DNA from: Enterococcus raffinosus
GTDB taxonomy: Bacteria > Bacillota > Bacilli > Lactobacillales > Enterococcaceae
Length of the DNA stretch: 64,000 nt
Direction of reading: 5' to 3'
Assembly: GCF_018917525.1 (NCBI RefSeq)
Contig: NZ_JAHLOS010000002.1
Span: 1 to 64,000 of the forward strand
In this document: positions 1 to 9,795 of the stretch, one piece after another
How the letters are laid out: each line of letters starts with the position of its first letter
Numbering within the stretch: the stretch's first letter is position 1
The notes under the pieces: model-generated
Told to the model about the DNA's origin: nothing
Databases searched by the model: none
What the model saw: the letters and a program-made list of their open reading frames with translations, nothing else
Position numbers and translations under genes: made by a program

Positions 1-29
1 AATCGCTTATTTAGACGTGCCATCGAGCG

Positions 30-95
30 AATAAAAGACAAATCCGTAGCACTGGAGAAGAACAATTCTTCCACCAGTACTACGGATTATTTGTC
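30..95 (-). terminator. Long imperfect inverted repeat, terminator-like
   Basis: Arms at 37-55 and 74-95 pair imperfectly (GACAAATCCGTAG against CTACGGATTATTTGTC) around a loop that itself has AAGAA/TTCTT. Read leftward, the hairpin is followed by TTTTATT, so it could stop leftward transcription. Its length also fits a small palindromic repeat. The rest of 96-289 shows no gene. Confidence 0.4.
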
Positions 96-289
96 AATAT
101 GCTTAAGTTAATGACATTGCTAAACAAACATCTGTCTTTTTGTTTAAAGCCGATTTCTGGAAAGTTAATTCATTTAAAAGCATAGTTATTTTGAGAACAG
201 AAATACAAATATAAAATTGTGGTATTTATTCAGTAGCGATTTTTAACATTTCATACACCTTTACTTTCCACAATGCTGATCAATGATCG

Positions 290-343
290 AAGAACAAAAA
301 AACGACTGCCTATCTCCTGTGGACTACAGGAAATAAACAGTCG
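290..343 (-). terminator. Rho-independent terminator of the LPXTG beta-helix gene
   Basis: On the minus strand, an 18-bp stem (CGACTGTTTATTTCCTGT and partner, with G-U pairs only on this strand) is followed by TTTTTTTGTTCTT, about 45 nt past the stop codon. The placement of the wobble pairs supports leftward transcription. Confidence 0.8.
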
Positions 344-389
344 AGTCACTCATACTCCTATTCATTTTTAGCTTTCGCGACAATTGATT

Positions 390-3300
390 CTAGGCTTTTT
401 TCTTTCTTATTATTCCAACACAAGCAATCGTTAGAAGCAATATTCCGAATGCGGTAAGAATTGTTGGATTATTCTTTTGCTCACCGGTACGTGGCAAGAC
501 CTTGCTTGCTGCTGCGCTGCTTCCGCCAGCATTTGGAAGTATCTTTGTGGAATGATTGGTTGTTATACCACCAGCCGTGTTATTGGTTTTTTCTCCACCA
601 TTTCCTGTGTTGTCACTTTCAATATTTCCCTCAGATTTATTATCTTTCAGGTAGACATACGTAATTGTCTGCTCTTTTTCTTGATAATTTCCTTTGGCAT
701 TTTTCGGTGCTTCCTTCAGCGTCCAGCCATCAATCGCTTTGGCTTCCGTTTCATATTTATCACCGATAGTCCCTGTTTTTTGTTCGGCAGACGCTAATTC
801 CGTTCCGTTTTCATCAACATGTATAATGCGGATTGTGGCTTTATTACTATAAACATAAGTAACGATTTGGGGTTCTATTGTATAGGTCCCTGTTGGATTA
901 CCTAAAGCTTCTTTAAAACGATAGCCCTCGAACTCTTTTTTGGCACTTTCATACCCATCACCAACATCGCCGCTCAGCAACTCTGGATTGGCTAATGCTT
1001 TGCCAGAATCGCTGATATGATTAACAATTACCTTCCCAGTCAACTTGCGATAGATCACCGTAATTTCTTGATCCTCTGCTGTGTAAACGCCTGAGGTAAA
1101 TCCTTTAATTTCCTTAAATTCATAGTTTTCAATGGATTTATTCAGCAGCTCCAACGGAATCGATGTCCCGATTGGTTGTGATTCAGTAAAATCTTCTGCT
1201 AGTTTTTCGCCCTTTTCATCTTGATACTTAATTGTAAGGTTACCTAATGTCTCAGGTTCTGCGTCTTTTGTGTAGATATACGTAACTCTAGTAATACCAT
1301 CGACATATTTTCCAGTGACATTTCCCTGAACTTCTTTAAATGTATAGCCATCAATGCTCTTTTGTGTTGTTTCATAGTCTTCATCGATTTCACCGATCGT
1401 AACTTCACTATTCAAAAGCGGATGACCAGTCTCGTCTTGATAATCGACAATGAGTACCCCTTTTTCAGTACCTGAACCCTTCTTCACATAAATCAAAGTA
1501 ACTTCTTGATCTTGAGCTGTAAACTTCCCGCTTACATTTCCTTCGATGCCTTTTAAAACATAGTCATCAAAAGGCTTCAACTCTGCCGTATAGATATCAT
1601 CAATATCACCCGTTAATTCAACATCTGGATTCAACGGATTTTGTTCTTCGTCTTGATAATGAACGATCACTTTACCCTGTTCAGCAGGGATTTTCGTGTA
1701 TACATAAACCACTTTTGTAATCCCGGATACATATTTTCCGGTTGAACTGCCAACGACTTCTTTGAATACATACCCATCGATCACTTTTTGAGTCGTTGTA
1801 TAGTCTGTTCCGATCTCTCCGGTCATCACGTCATCACCGGCTAACGGTTTGCCCGCTTCGTCCTGATATTGAGCTAAAACAATTCCTTTCTCTTTCACCG
1901 TCTTCGTATAAATCAAGGTAATTTCTTTGGCTTCTTCGCTAAAGAAACCAGTAATCGAGTCTCCCTCTTTCACTCCTGAAAAAACATAGTCATCAATCTG
2001 CTTGATGTTGGCATGATAGGCTTCACCCAAGCCTCCAGTTAACGTTTCATCTGGACTGATTTTCACCAGCTGTTTGTTTTCATCGTAGGTCATGTAATGA
2101 ACAATCACAGGCTCTGATTTTTTCCAAACAGCATACAACGTTTCATTGCCTTTTGGTATCGTGATGCTTTGACCAGCGGCCAAATTAGCATCAGGATCTT
2201 TTGCATCCTTATCCTTTGACCAGCCGGCAAACTGATAACCTTCACGTGTCGCTTTTAAATCCGTACCCGCTGGAATCGTCTGATTCAAATCCTTATAGCC
2301 GACTTGGTAATAGGTCTCAGGTTGTGTTCCTTCATAATAGATCGTGCCTTCATATTTTGATAATGTCGCACCCAAATCAAAAATTCCGCCATTACTATCA
2401 TATTTAATCCAATCAATTTCGACTGAACCAATATCTGCTTTCGTCGTTCGCGGCAATCCTCGCTGGTCTTCATTCACCTCGCGTAGATTCTCTACCTGAT
2501 CATCTGCCATTTTTTCTGGTGCGATCGGTACCGTAGGCAAAATGATCGCATCACTTGCTGTTCCTGCCGTGATCTTATTGTAATTATCAACTAAACCAAC
2601 TGGCGCAGTCCCAAAAACATTCTCCATGGTCACAGATGTTGCTGTCCCATTGTCATAGCCAAGATTGGATTCAAGGTTCCCTGCTCCAGCAACATTCGAA
2701 TCGGCAATATTATTCTTACTGGCTGTTCGAGATTTGTTTCCAGCAAATAGATTGTTCGCGTAACGGCCTGCGGAAAGATTGGTAACATAGCCTGAACTAC
2801 CAATCGCGCCACCATCATAGACCGCTTCATTCTCGACAAATGAATTATTGATGTAATCAACGACCGCTCTTCTACCTTCCATAATCCCGCCATTGGCATA
2901 AATTTGAATGGCTCCCCCATTATTTGCAGAAACATCTTGTCCTAACGCTTTATTTTGATAGAAGGTATTATTTTTGAAAGTTGCCGCGCTTGAAATATTG
3001 GCATTGGTCTGAATCAGAATCGCGCCACCATCGTCACCAGCAATATTTCGCACAAATGAATTTCCATCAAATTGAATATCTGTTCCGTCAACGGTATTAA
3101 AGAAAGCAATGGCTCCACCATCAGCTAATTTTGCTTGCCCTCCTCCTGAAACATCTTCAACAGATTTATTTCCTTCGAAATAATTATTCTTGAAAGTAAA
3201 TTTCGCCGAAGCACTCGGCTGGAAGAAATAGATCGCTCCACCTTCACCACCGACATTCCCTGTACCCGCTTGACGGGTCTCATTACCAATGAACTTCGAG

Positions 3301-3875
3301 TTATAAACGTTAAAATTCGCTGAGTAACCTTTACTAGCAATCGCACCACCTGAATATCCCGATGCGTTATTTACGTTATTTGAGAATGTACAGTTTTTCA
3401 ATGTCGTATTTGCACTCGTGTAAAAGGCACTACCGTCATCATAGCCCCTGAAATTATTCACAACAGTATTCTCTAAAATGAATTCTCCCTTATACCCGGA
3501 GACTGTTAGGGCCCGCGCATTATTACCCAGACCTTCCAACTGAAAGTTCTTAAGCGTCAAAGTAGAAGCTGTCGTTCCAGTGCCACCACCATATGTAAAT
3601 AATTGTTTGCCTGTAGAGGACTGAAGCGCTATTCCTCCACCATCAACTTCAACCTGATACGGCGATTCCACCAGAGCAATCGTTGCATTGATATCAGAAG
3701 GAAATGCTCCGCCCAGAGTCACCTTACGATCTTCAGGAGCATTTTTCACCGCATCTTGGAGATCCGTTACCGTATCCACCGTTACTTCATCAGCTGAGAC
3801 AGTTTGTCCAACCGCCCCCAACAAAAAGACACTTAAAAAAAAGCCAAACAAAACAATCCATTTATTTTTTTTCAT
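390..3875 (-). CDS. LPXTG-anchored surface protein: beta-helix, InlB-type repeat, seven MucBP repeats
   Basis: Predicted cell-wall-anchored adhesin-like protein of 1161 residues. The chosen ATG (MKKNKW) lies 9 nt after GAGAGG; a further-upstream in-frame start lacks a good site. Order: signal peptide (cleavage near VSA-DEV, residue 28); beta-helix region with six GGAI tetrapeptides and several FxxN motifs (about 60-430); a Listeria-Bacteroides-type repeat ending YAVWKK (about 480-590); seven MucBP-like repeats of about 65 residues, each opening near VHYQDE and closing with an IYT/VYT strand (about 590-1080); a linker; LPRTG, a hydrophobic stretch and RKKKA. An additional LPNAG motif precedes LPRTG by about 12 residues. 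MucBP domains in lactobacilli and Listeria bind mucin or other host glycoproteins; that role is inferred here. It is monocistronic with its own terminator. Confidence 0.88.
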   Translation of the reverse strand: MKKNKWIVLFGFFLSVFLLGAVGQTVSADEVTVDTVTDLQDAVKNAPEDRKVTLGGAFPSDINATIALVESPYQVEVDGGGIALQSSTGKQLFTYGGGTGTTASTLTLKNFQLEGLGNNARALTVSGYKGEFILENTVVNNFRGYDDGSAFYTSANTTLKNCTFSNNVNNASGYSGGAIASKGYSANFNVYNSKFIGNETRQAGTGNVGGEGGAIYFFQPSASAKFTFKNNYFEGNKSVEDVSGGGQAKLADGGAIAFFNTVDGTDIQFDGNSFVRNIAGDDGGAILIQTNANISSAATFKNNTFYQNKALGQDVSANNGGAIQIYANGGIMEGRRAVVDYINNSFVENEAVYDGGAIGSSGYVTNLSAGRYANNLFAGNKSRTASKNNIADSNVAGAGNLESNLGYDNGTATSVTMENVFGTAPVGLVDNYNKITAGTASDAIILPTVPIAPEKMADDQVENLREVNEDQRGLPRTTKADIGSVEIDWIKYDSNGGIFDLGATLSKYEGTIYYEGTQPETYYQVGYKDLNQTIPAGTDLKATREGYQFAGWSKDKDAKDPDANLAAGQSITIPKGNETLYAVWKKSEPVIVHYMTYDENKQLVKISPDETLTGGLGEAYHANIKQIDDYVFSGVKEGDSITGFFSEEAKEITLIYTKTVKEKGIVLAQYQDEAGKPLAGDDVMTGEIGTDYTTTQKVIDGYVFKEVVGSSTGKYVSGITKVVYVYTKIPAEQGKVIVHYQDEEQNPLNPDVELTGDIDDIYTAELKPFDDYVLKGIEGNVSGKFTAQDQEVTLIYVKKGSGTEKGVLIVDYQDETGHPLLNSEVTIGEIDEDYETTQKSIDGYTFKEVQGNVTGKYVDGITRVTYIYTKDAEPETLGNLTIKYQDEKGEKLAEDFTESQPIGTSIPLELLNKSIENYEFKEIKGFTSGVYTAEDQEITVIYRKLTGKVIVNHISDSGKALANPELLSGDVGDGYESAKKEFEGYRFKEALGNPTGTYTIEPQIVTYVYSNKATIRIIHVDENGTELASAEQKTGTIGDKYETEAKAIDGWTLKEAPKNAKGNYQEKEQTITYVYLKDNKSEGNIESDNTGNGGEKTNNTAGGITTNHSTKILPNAGGSSAAASKVLPRTGEQKNNPTILTAFGILLLTIACVGIIRKKKA

Positions 3876-4424
3876 TCTTATCATCCTCTCTACCTTAAAC
3901 AGCTTTAAATACAAAAACATTTACGTGGAAATAGTTCTATTCACAAGAAATATAATGATGAAACATGTATTTTCATATTTCTTTACTTATAAAAAATCAG
4001 ATTTATACATTGTCACTATACTCATAAAACAAGACACGAAGGCGACGTACTTTTATCGTTAAGTAACAGAATTTGTCATCATTGAATCTTCAAAACAAGG
4101 AATGACGCGAAAAAACAACGATGGTTATTTTATAAACATGCTCCTTTCCGATTAATTGACCTCTAAACTATTCAAACGATCTATTTATTTTTTAATCAAA
4201 AATGACAAAATATTATTACATTTAAATAATATAAATATTTTAACCTTAAAAATAAGTCATTTTTATTCATTATATTTTATAAAAAGGCTAAATTCAACTA
4301 TTTTAAGTGAAAATATTAACTTAATTGGAAATATTCTCAAAGATGATTTATTCTTATTCAAATTGAATCATCGAGCGAATACCCTCTCCAAAAACAATCG
4401 GTTTATTTCGTTAAAGAAGCAAAA
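3876..4424. other. AT-rich intergenic region without a supported gene
   Basis: About 550 nt of very AT-rich DNA upstream of the surface protein gene. It should contain that gene's promoter (several TATAAT-like hexamers on the minus strand, none with a convincing -35). An open frame starting with TTG at 4156 has no ribosome binding site and runs through the hairpin at 4426-4467, so I do not accept it. Confidence 0.6.
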
Positions 4425-4474
4425 AGAAATCCAAGAATCACCACTAAAGGATTCTTGGATTTCTTATTTTTTTC
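4424..4474 (-). terminator. Terminator of the aldo/keto reductase gene
   Basis: Perfect 16-bp inverted repeat AAGAAATCCAAGAATC / GATTCTTGGATTTCTT with a 10-nt loop, flanked by T-rich DNA on both strands. It lies about 65 nt beyond the aldo/keto reductase stop and could work in both directions. Confidence 0.8.
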
Positions 4475-4533
4475 AAATCAGCTACTGAAAGCTGTCTGAT
4501 TATGAATTTTATGAAAGTTAACTACACCGATTT

Positions 4534-5460
4534 TTACGGTAAATCATTCCCCGCTACAAAATACACATCGTACCATTCTTGCTTCGTTAACGTTACATCC
4601 GCGCCTGCTGCGCTTTCTTTGATCCGTGTTGGGTTCATAGTACCTAGGATCACCTGCATATTGGCTGGATGACGTAAAATCCAGGCAGTCGCGATGGCAT
4701 TTTTATTGGTATCGTATTTTTTCGCTAATTTATCTAATAATTCATTCAACTCTGGGAACTTGTCGTTATCAACAAAGACCCCTTCGAAGAACCCATATTG
4801 GAATGGCGACCACGCTTGAATCGTCACGCCTTTACGACGAGAAAATTCTAATATGCCACCATCATGATCAAACGAGCGAGTATCTGTCATGTTTGTGTGC
4901 ATGCCATAATCGATCATTCCGGTATGCATGATCGAGAACTGCAATTGATTGATCAATAATTTTTGATCCACATAGGATTGCAGCAGCTTATATTGTTCAG
5001 GATTGAAGTTGGATACGCCAAAGTGACGCACTTTACCGCTCGCTTGCAAAATATCAAAAGCTTCCGCGATTTCTTCTGGTTCCATCAATGGATCAGGACG
5101 ATGCAATAGGTAACTATCTAGATAGTCAATCTCCATTCGTTGCAAGATGCCGTCAACTGAATCCAATAAATGTTGTTTTGAAAAATCATAGCGTTTCCCG
5201 TCGACCGTGACGATCCCGCCTTTTGATTGAATAAAGAATTTATCACGAGAGATTCCTGCTTCTTTCATCGCCGCAGCAAAAACCAATTCTGATTTCCCAT
5301 CTCCGTACATATCTGCTGAATCAATAAAATTGATGTCACTTTCTAAAGCCGCATCCAAGGCTTCTGCCGCCTTTGTTGGCGTTAACGCTGCCATTCGCAT
5401 GATCCCTAGAGCAATTGCAGAGGTTTCCCAATAACTGTTGCCGATTTTTCGTTGTAACAT
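4534..5460 (-). CDS. Aldo/keto reductase
   Basis: NAD(P)H-dependent oxidoreductase of the AKR superfamily, 308 residues, close to the family norm. Visible: the Asp/Tyr of the catalytic tetrad in DSADMYGDGKSE, the Lys in FIQSKGG, the His in YLLHRPDP, and the GVSNF motif of the barrel. The best start is MLQRK at 5460, 9 nt after GAGAGG; an ATG three codons upstream abuts that site with no spacing. It is divergent from a Mga-type regulator 170 nt away, a possible regulatory pair. The substrate cannot be read from sequence; YdhF-like reductases are the closest type. Confidence 0.9.
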   Translation of the reverse strand: MLQRKIGNSYWETSAIALGIMRMAALTPTKAAEALDAALESDINFIDSADMYGDGKSELVFAAAMKEAGISRDKFFIQSKGGIVTVDGKRYDFSKQHLLDSVDGILQRMEIDYLDSYLLHRPDPLMEPEEIAEAFDILQASGKVRHFGVSNFNPEQYKLLQSYVDQKLLINQLQFSIMHTGMIDYGMHTNMTDTRSFDHDGGILEFSRRKGVTIQAWSPFQYGFFEGVFVDNDKFPELNELLDKLAKKYDTNKNAIATAWILRHPANMQVILGTMNPTRIKESAAGADVTLTKQEWYDVYFVAGNDLP

Positions 5461-5627
5461 GATGTCCATCCTCTCTGAAAAAGCATTTTTTCTTACCTAT
5501 AGAAGTATAGACTATTTTGTCCGTAAAAAAAATCCCTAACCCTTAGAATATCCTTCCCCTCTAAAGCGGCTGTCACTTGACCCAGTCTGGCTTTCTTCGT
5601 ATGCTTGATTCCGAGGAGGATGCCTAT

Positions 5628-7076
5628 ATGTACTCGATGCTGAAAAAAATCATTACTGAAAAAGACATTTACCGCCAGATTTTACTCTTGGAGCAGCTGT
5701 TGAATCATTCCCAGCTAACCGCCAAAGAACTGGCGGAGAAAATCGGGACTACGGAACGAACGGTTTTCTCTGATTTGCAGCTAATCCGCGACTATCTGCC
5801 AGCGCAATGGGAATTAGACTCCGATAAAAGCGGTATCCGCTTGGTATCACAGGAGTATTCATTAACGAATGATATTTGGGAGGCCTTCCTGCCACACTCT
5901 GTCAGTCTGCAGCTGATCAAGCAATTATTTTTTACAAAGGAACTGAATATTCCACACTTTTTAGATGAAACCGGCGTCTCCTATGAAACGCTCAAACGTC
6001 AGCGCACAAAAATCAATCGGCAATTGCTGCCCTTTAAACTCAAAATTCGTTTAACCGCAACCCATGCCTACCTACTGGGTGAAGAAAGTGCTATTCGGAT
6101 TTTTTATCACCGCTTGCTGCTGCCCTTCACACACAATAATTACTTCTTTGAGAATTATTCGATTCACGAAGAGCATTATTTGCGTTTTTTAACAAAGGAG
6201 CTCACCGCCGACTTATATGTAGATACAGAGCAGATTTTTGGTATTTGCTGGTTCTTCATCAATAGCATCCGCATCAAGGCCGGGTGCCCGATCAACGATT
6301 TCAGCTTTGATACTAGTGACCCCTTATTCGCCCTTTATGCTCCGCTGTTAAAGGACCTCTATCGAAGAGAAGGGGTCTATCTGCAGGATGAGGAAATCTT
6401 TTTTGCCTTTTTCTGCTTTATAGAAAGCTGGAACTACAACAATCCTTTAGGAAAAAAAGTTTCGACTGTCTTAGCTGAAGGCTATCCGCTGCTATTAACT
6501 AAAGTACAGCAGACCGTGCAGGAAATCGCGGACGAACTGGCGCTGCCAACCTTACCGCAAACCAACCTTGCGACAAATTTAGTGCTGCTCGTATTAAAAT
6601 ACCTTGAATCGCCTGCATTGTCGGAACAATTTCAATTAGAATATCAAGAATTGCTGCATCAAAGGAACGAAAAATATACTCTTTTGACGGATAAGAGTAT
6701 CGAGCTTTTTACTAGTCTGCCGCAATTTTCGATGATCAGAGATACGACTTATTTTGTCAATCTGTTTTCTTTACTGAGCCAGCAGGCCATTTTCGCAACC
6801 CGGCCACAAACCAAAACGGTTTTCTTGGTTTTTCAAAGCGAGCCCGCCTGGAAAGCCTTCCTGCAGCAAGAACTAGCAGATTTTTTAGGCAAACGGGTCA
6901 ACTTGGTTTCACTTGAAGCCTCCCAGCTTCAACCCGAAAGAATGCAAACAGGTGATTTGATTGTTTCTAATATTCCTTTAGACGTTCCACCGATCCCAGT
7001 GATCTACATTTCCACTATTCCAACAAAAAATGAGCTCAGCCAATTGGCTGAACTCACTTCTCATTCCTATCTTTAG
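5628..7076 (+). CDS. Mga-family transcriptional regulator
   Basis: DNA-binding regulator of 482 residues resembling Mga/AtxA-type proteins. It has an N-terminal winged-helix region (about residues 20-65, LTAKELAEKIGTTERTVFSD), a second helix-turn-helix-like segment, a long helical middle resembling PRD domains, and an EIIB-like C-terminus. The start is taken at 5628 because GAGGAGG lies 8 nt upstream; earlier in-frame starts lack this. Such proteins control virulence or sugar genes in streptococci and enterococci and may be phosphorylated by the PTS. The target is unknown. The divergent aldo/keto reductase and the distant surface protein gene are candidates by position only. Confidence 0.8.
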   Translation: MYSMLKKIITEKDIYRQILLLEQLLNHSQLTAKELAEKIGTTERTVFSDLQLIRDYLPAQWELDSDKSGIRLVSQEYSLTNDIWEAFLPHSVSLQLIKQLFFTKELNIPHFLDETGVSYETLKRQRTKINRQLLPFKLKIRLTATHAYLLGEESAIRIFYHRLLLPFTHNNYFFENYSIHEEHYLRFLTKELTADLYVDTEQIFGICWFFINSIRIKAGCPINDFSFDTSDPLFALYAPLLKDLYRREGVYLQDEEIFFAFFCFIESWNYNNPLGKKVSTVLAEGYPLLLTKVQQTVQEIADELALPTLPQTNLATNLVLLVLKYLESPALSEQFQLEYQELLHQRNEKYTLLTDKSIELFTSLPQFSMIRDTTYFVNLFSLLSQQAIFATRPQTKTVFLVFQSEPAWKAFLQQELADFLGKRVNLVSLEASQLQPERMQTGDLIVSNIPLDVPPIPVIYISTIPTKNELSQLAELTSHSYL

Positions 7077-7085
7077 TCAAAACGG

Positions 7086-9638
7086 TTAGTCATTTTGGTA
7101 ACGGCTGACCGCTTTTTCTTTTCTTCGGAAGATCCCTTGACTGATGCGCTTCTCGAGTTCAACCACGAGAAACAGCAGCAGTGCATTGCCTAGAATAACT
7201 ACTTGTTGCGTCAGACTCAGTGCCGTTGTACCAATCAGCTGCTGCCCTAACGGTAGGAAAACCACTGCTAGTTGCAGAACAAAGAGGATTCCTAATGAAA
7301 TAAACAAGAATTTATTTTCGAAGAAACGACGATTGATCGCTGGATCAAGCAGCTCCCGACAATTGATCATATAGACTGCCTGACCTAAAACAATACTTTG
7401 TAAGAGAATCGTTTGCTGCAATGCCGCTCCCTCAAAGCGCATAGATAAGAAGTAGGCTGGAATCATGATCAGCAGGGAAACATATAGGATTCTAAAGAAG
7501 CTGTAGCCTGACAAAATCCCCAGCTTCGTATCTCTCGGCGGACGCTTCATCGTATCGTGACTCGCCTTTTCAAAGCCTAAAGCATAAGACAATGTGATCG
7601 TCGTCACCATATTGACCCACAAAATTTGAATCGGAGTCAACGGCAATGGCCGATTCATCAACAAAGCTAAGATAACGATCAGCCCTTGCGCTAATGCCGT
7701 TGGTAAAAAGAAATTAATCGTTTTTTGCAGATTATCAAAAATTCTGCGGCCTTCTTTGACCGCCTTGACGATCGTGTAAAAATTATCATCCGCTAATACC
7801 ATATCCGCGGCCTGCTTACTTACCTCACTGCCCTTGATGCCCATCGCGATACCGATATCGGCCTGTTTCAGGGCTGGCGCATCATTTACGCCATCACCGG
7901 TCATCCCGACAACCTCTTCCTTTTGCTGAAGTGCCGTTACAATTCTCAGCTTATGTTCAGGCGTCGTACGAGCAAATACATCCACGTGCTCAACCGCTTC
8001 TGCCAAAGCCTCATCAGATAGCTCATCAATCTCGGCACCCTCTAATACTTTAGCAGTATGCTTCAAACCAATCTGTTCACTGATTGCTTGTGCTGTTGCT
8101 TTGTGATCGCCGGTAATCATTTTCACGGAAATTCCTGCCTGCTGCGCCTGTTCAACCGCGCGAATCGCACTCTCTTTTGGCGGATCAATGATCCCCGCCA
8201 AACCAGCAAAGGTTAGTCCTGATAATGACTCATGGGTTAATTCTGTTGATGATCCTTTTTTGTAACCAAATCCCAATACCCGCTGACCCTTTTGCGCTAA
8301 GTTCAGCCCGTGCTTTTCCCATGCAGCCTTTTCAGCAGCCGTTAAGTCAGCCTTTTCTAATAGTACTTCCGGTGCGCCTTTAACAAAAATCACTTGCTCT
8401 TCACCATCAGCATGCATGGTCGCCATATATTTGTAGCTAGAACTGAAGGGAATCTTCGCTAGTACTGGTTTTAATTGCTGTTCCTCCTCCGCTACATAAC
8501 TTAATAGCGCTAACTCAGTTGGGTTCCCGTGTATTTCTTCGATTTTCTGATCATCTTTGGTCTTTAATTCCTGACAATTATTCATGATCTCTTTGACTAG
8601 CGGCAACTCTTCCGTTACGACTTCCTGCACGGTCATCTCATTTTTCGTGAGCGTTCCTGTTTTATCCGAGCAGATTACCGTCATCGAACCCAGCGTTTCT
8701 ACCGCCGGCATGGCTTTGATAATCGCATTTTCATCAGCCATCTCCTTGACCCCCATTGAAAGGATCATCGTTAAAACCGCCGGCAAGCCTTCGGGAATCA
8801 TGGCAACGATCAAGGCGATACTCGCGGAGAACATCAAGCTCCAATCCATTCCGTTCCTGAAACTGGTAAAGAATAGCAAGAAAACGATCAAGGCTAGAAT
8901 GCCTCTAAAAATTTGCTTGTTCAATTGATGCATTTTCTTAACTAGCGGTGTTGTTTGTGCTTGGATCGATTGCAATGCCTGATTGATTTTTCCAATTTCA
9001 GTCGCATCTCCGGTTTCAACAACCAAACCACGTGCTGAACCGGTCTGTACGAGTGTTCCCGAAAAGGCCATGTTCAATTGGTCTCCAGCCTGTGCCTCTT
9101 GAGAGATTGCTTCCACCGTTTTTTCAACCGCCTCTGATTCCCCCGTCAAGATTGATTCCTCGACTGTCAAATCATGAACTTCGATCAAACGCAGATCTGC
9201 GGGAATCACATCACCGGCCTTTAAAAGCACCACATCTCCTTGCACCAATTCTTCTGAATCCAGCTTAAGGGGCTGTCCTTCATTTAGTACCGTGGCTTCC
9301 TGCCCCATCATTTGCTTCAAGCCATCCAATGATTCTTCTGCCTTCCGCTCTTGCCAGTATCCAACAAACCCATTGACGATCACGACGAGAAAGATGATCC
9401 CGCCTTCGACCGCTTCGCCCGTCGCAAATTTCAGTAACGCCGCGACGATCAAAACAATCATCAATAGATCAGTAAAGTGCTTAGCGATCTTGCGCCATAA
9501 TTTCACCTGCTCCTTCTCTTCCATTTTATTCGGCCCATTATTTTTCAAACGCGCCTCCCGTTCCTCTTTCGTTAAACCAGTCGTTTGCGACTCTATTTTC
9601 GTTAAAACATCTTCAATCGATAACTTATACCATTTCAT
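7086..9638 (-). CDS. P-type cation-transporting ATPase (P2-like, unusual cation site)
   Basis: Membrane cation pump of 850 residues with the full P-type machinery: TGES phosphatase motif (about residue 165), PEGLPAV in M4 (Glu283), phosphorylated Asp325 in SDKTGTLT, a nucleotide-binding domain, TGDGVNDAPAL, and about ten membrane helices. Overall it resembles SERCA/PacL-type pumps. However, the M5 and M6 residues that bind calcium in SERCA are replaced: M5 reads LPTALAQ where SERCA has SSNVGE, and M6 reads NMVTTITLS where SERCA has NLVTDG. Calcium transport is therefore doubtful. The ATG follows GGAGG by 7 nt. It converges with the Mga-type gene, 9 nt between stops. Confidence 0.88.
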   Translation of the reverse strand: MKWYKLSIEDVLTKIESQTTGLTKEEREARLKNNGPNKMEEKEQVKLWRKIAKHFTDLLMIVLIVAALLKFATGEAVEGGIIFLVVIVNGFVGYWQERKAEESLDGLKQMMGQEATVLNEGQPLKLDSEELVQGDVVLLKAGDVIPADLRLIEVHDLTVEESILTGESEAVEKTVEAISQEAQAGDQLNMAFSGTLVQTGSARGLVVETGDATEIGKINQALQSIQAQTTPLVKKMHQLNKQIFRGILALIVFLLFFTSFRNGMDWSLMFSASIALIVAMIPEGLPAVLTMILSMGVKEMADENAIIKAMPAVETLGSMTVICSDKTGTLTKNEMTVQEVVTEELPLVKEIMNNCQELKTKDDQKIEEIHGNPTELALLSYVAEEEQQLKPVLAKIPFSSSYKYMATMHADGEEQVIFVKGAPEVLLEKADLTAAEKAAWEKHGLNLAQKGQRVLGFGYKKGSSTELTHESLSGLTFAGLAGIIDPPKESAIRAVEQAQQAGISVKMITGDHKATAQAISEQIGLKHTAKVLEGAEIDELSDEALAEAVEHVDVFARTTPEHKLRIVTALQQKEEVVGMTGDGVNDAPALKQADIGIAMGIKGSEVSKQAADMVLADDNFYTIVKAVKEGRRIFDNLQKTINFFLPTALAQGLIVILALLMNRPLPLTPIQILWVNMVTTITLSYALGFEKASHDTMKRPPRDTKLGILSGYSFFRILYVSLLIMIPAYFLSMRFEGAALQQTILLQSIVLGQAVYMINCRELLDPAINRRFFENKFLFISLGILFVLQLAVVFLPLGQQLIGTTALSLTQQVVILGNALLLFLVVELEKRISQGIFRRKEKAVSRYQND

Positions 9639-9737
9639 AGGTTTTCCTCCATCTCATTTACTTCATACCTTAAGTATACGGAGAAATAGCCTTTTTTAAG
9701 GTCGATAATTTCATGGAAGCCTGAAATAATTGTGTTT

Positions 9738-9775
9738 TAAAAAAAAAAGCCACCCTCCAATAAACTGGAGAGTGA
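9738..9775 (-). terminator. Terminator after the 42-residue peptide gene
   Basis: On the minus strand a GTCACTCTCCA / TGGAGGGTGGC stem (G-U tolerant) is followed by ten T residues. It lies about 20 nt past the stop of the small gene at 9796-9924. Confidence 0.85.
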
Positions 9776-9795
9776 CTAGTTACCTATAAGAAAGT

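Noticed and set aside
590-2110. Direct DNA repeats in the MucBP region as a possible mobile or CRISPR-like array
   Set aside because: The repeats are in-frame protein domains of about 65 codons with divergent sequences, no spacers and no cas genes.
4156-4488. Possible 110-residue rightward gene starting with TTG
   Set aside because: No ribosome binding site, extreme AT-rich composition, and the frame runs through a perfect terminator hairpin. It looks like chance.
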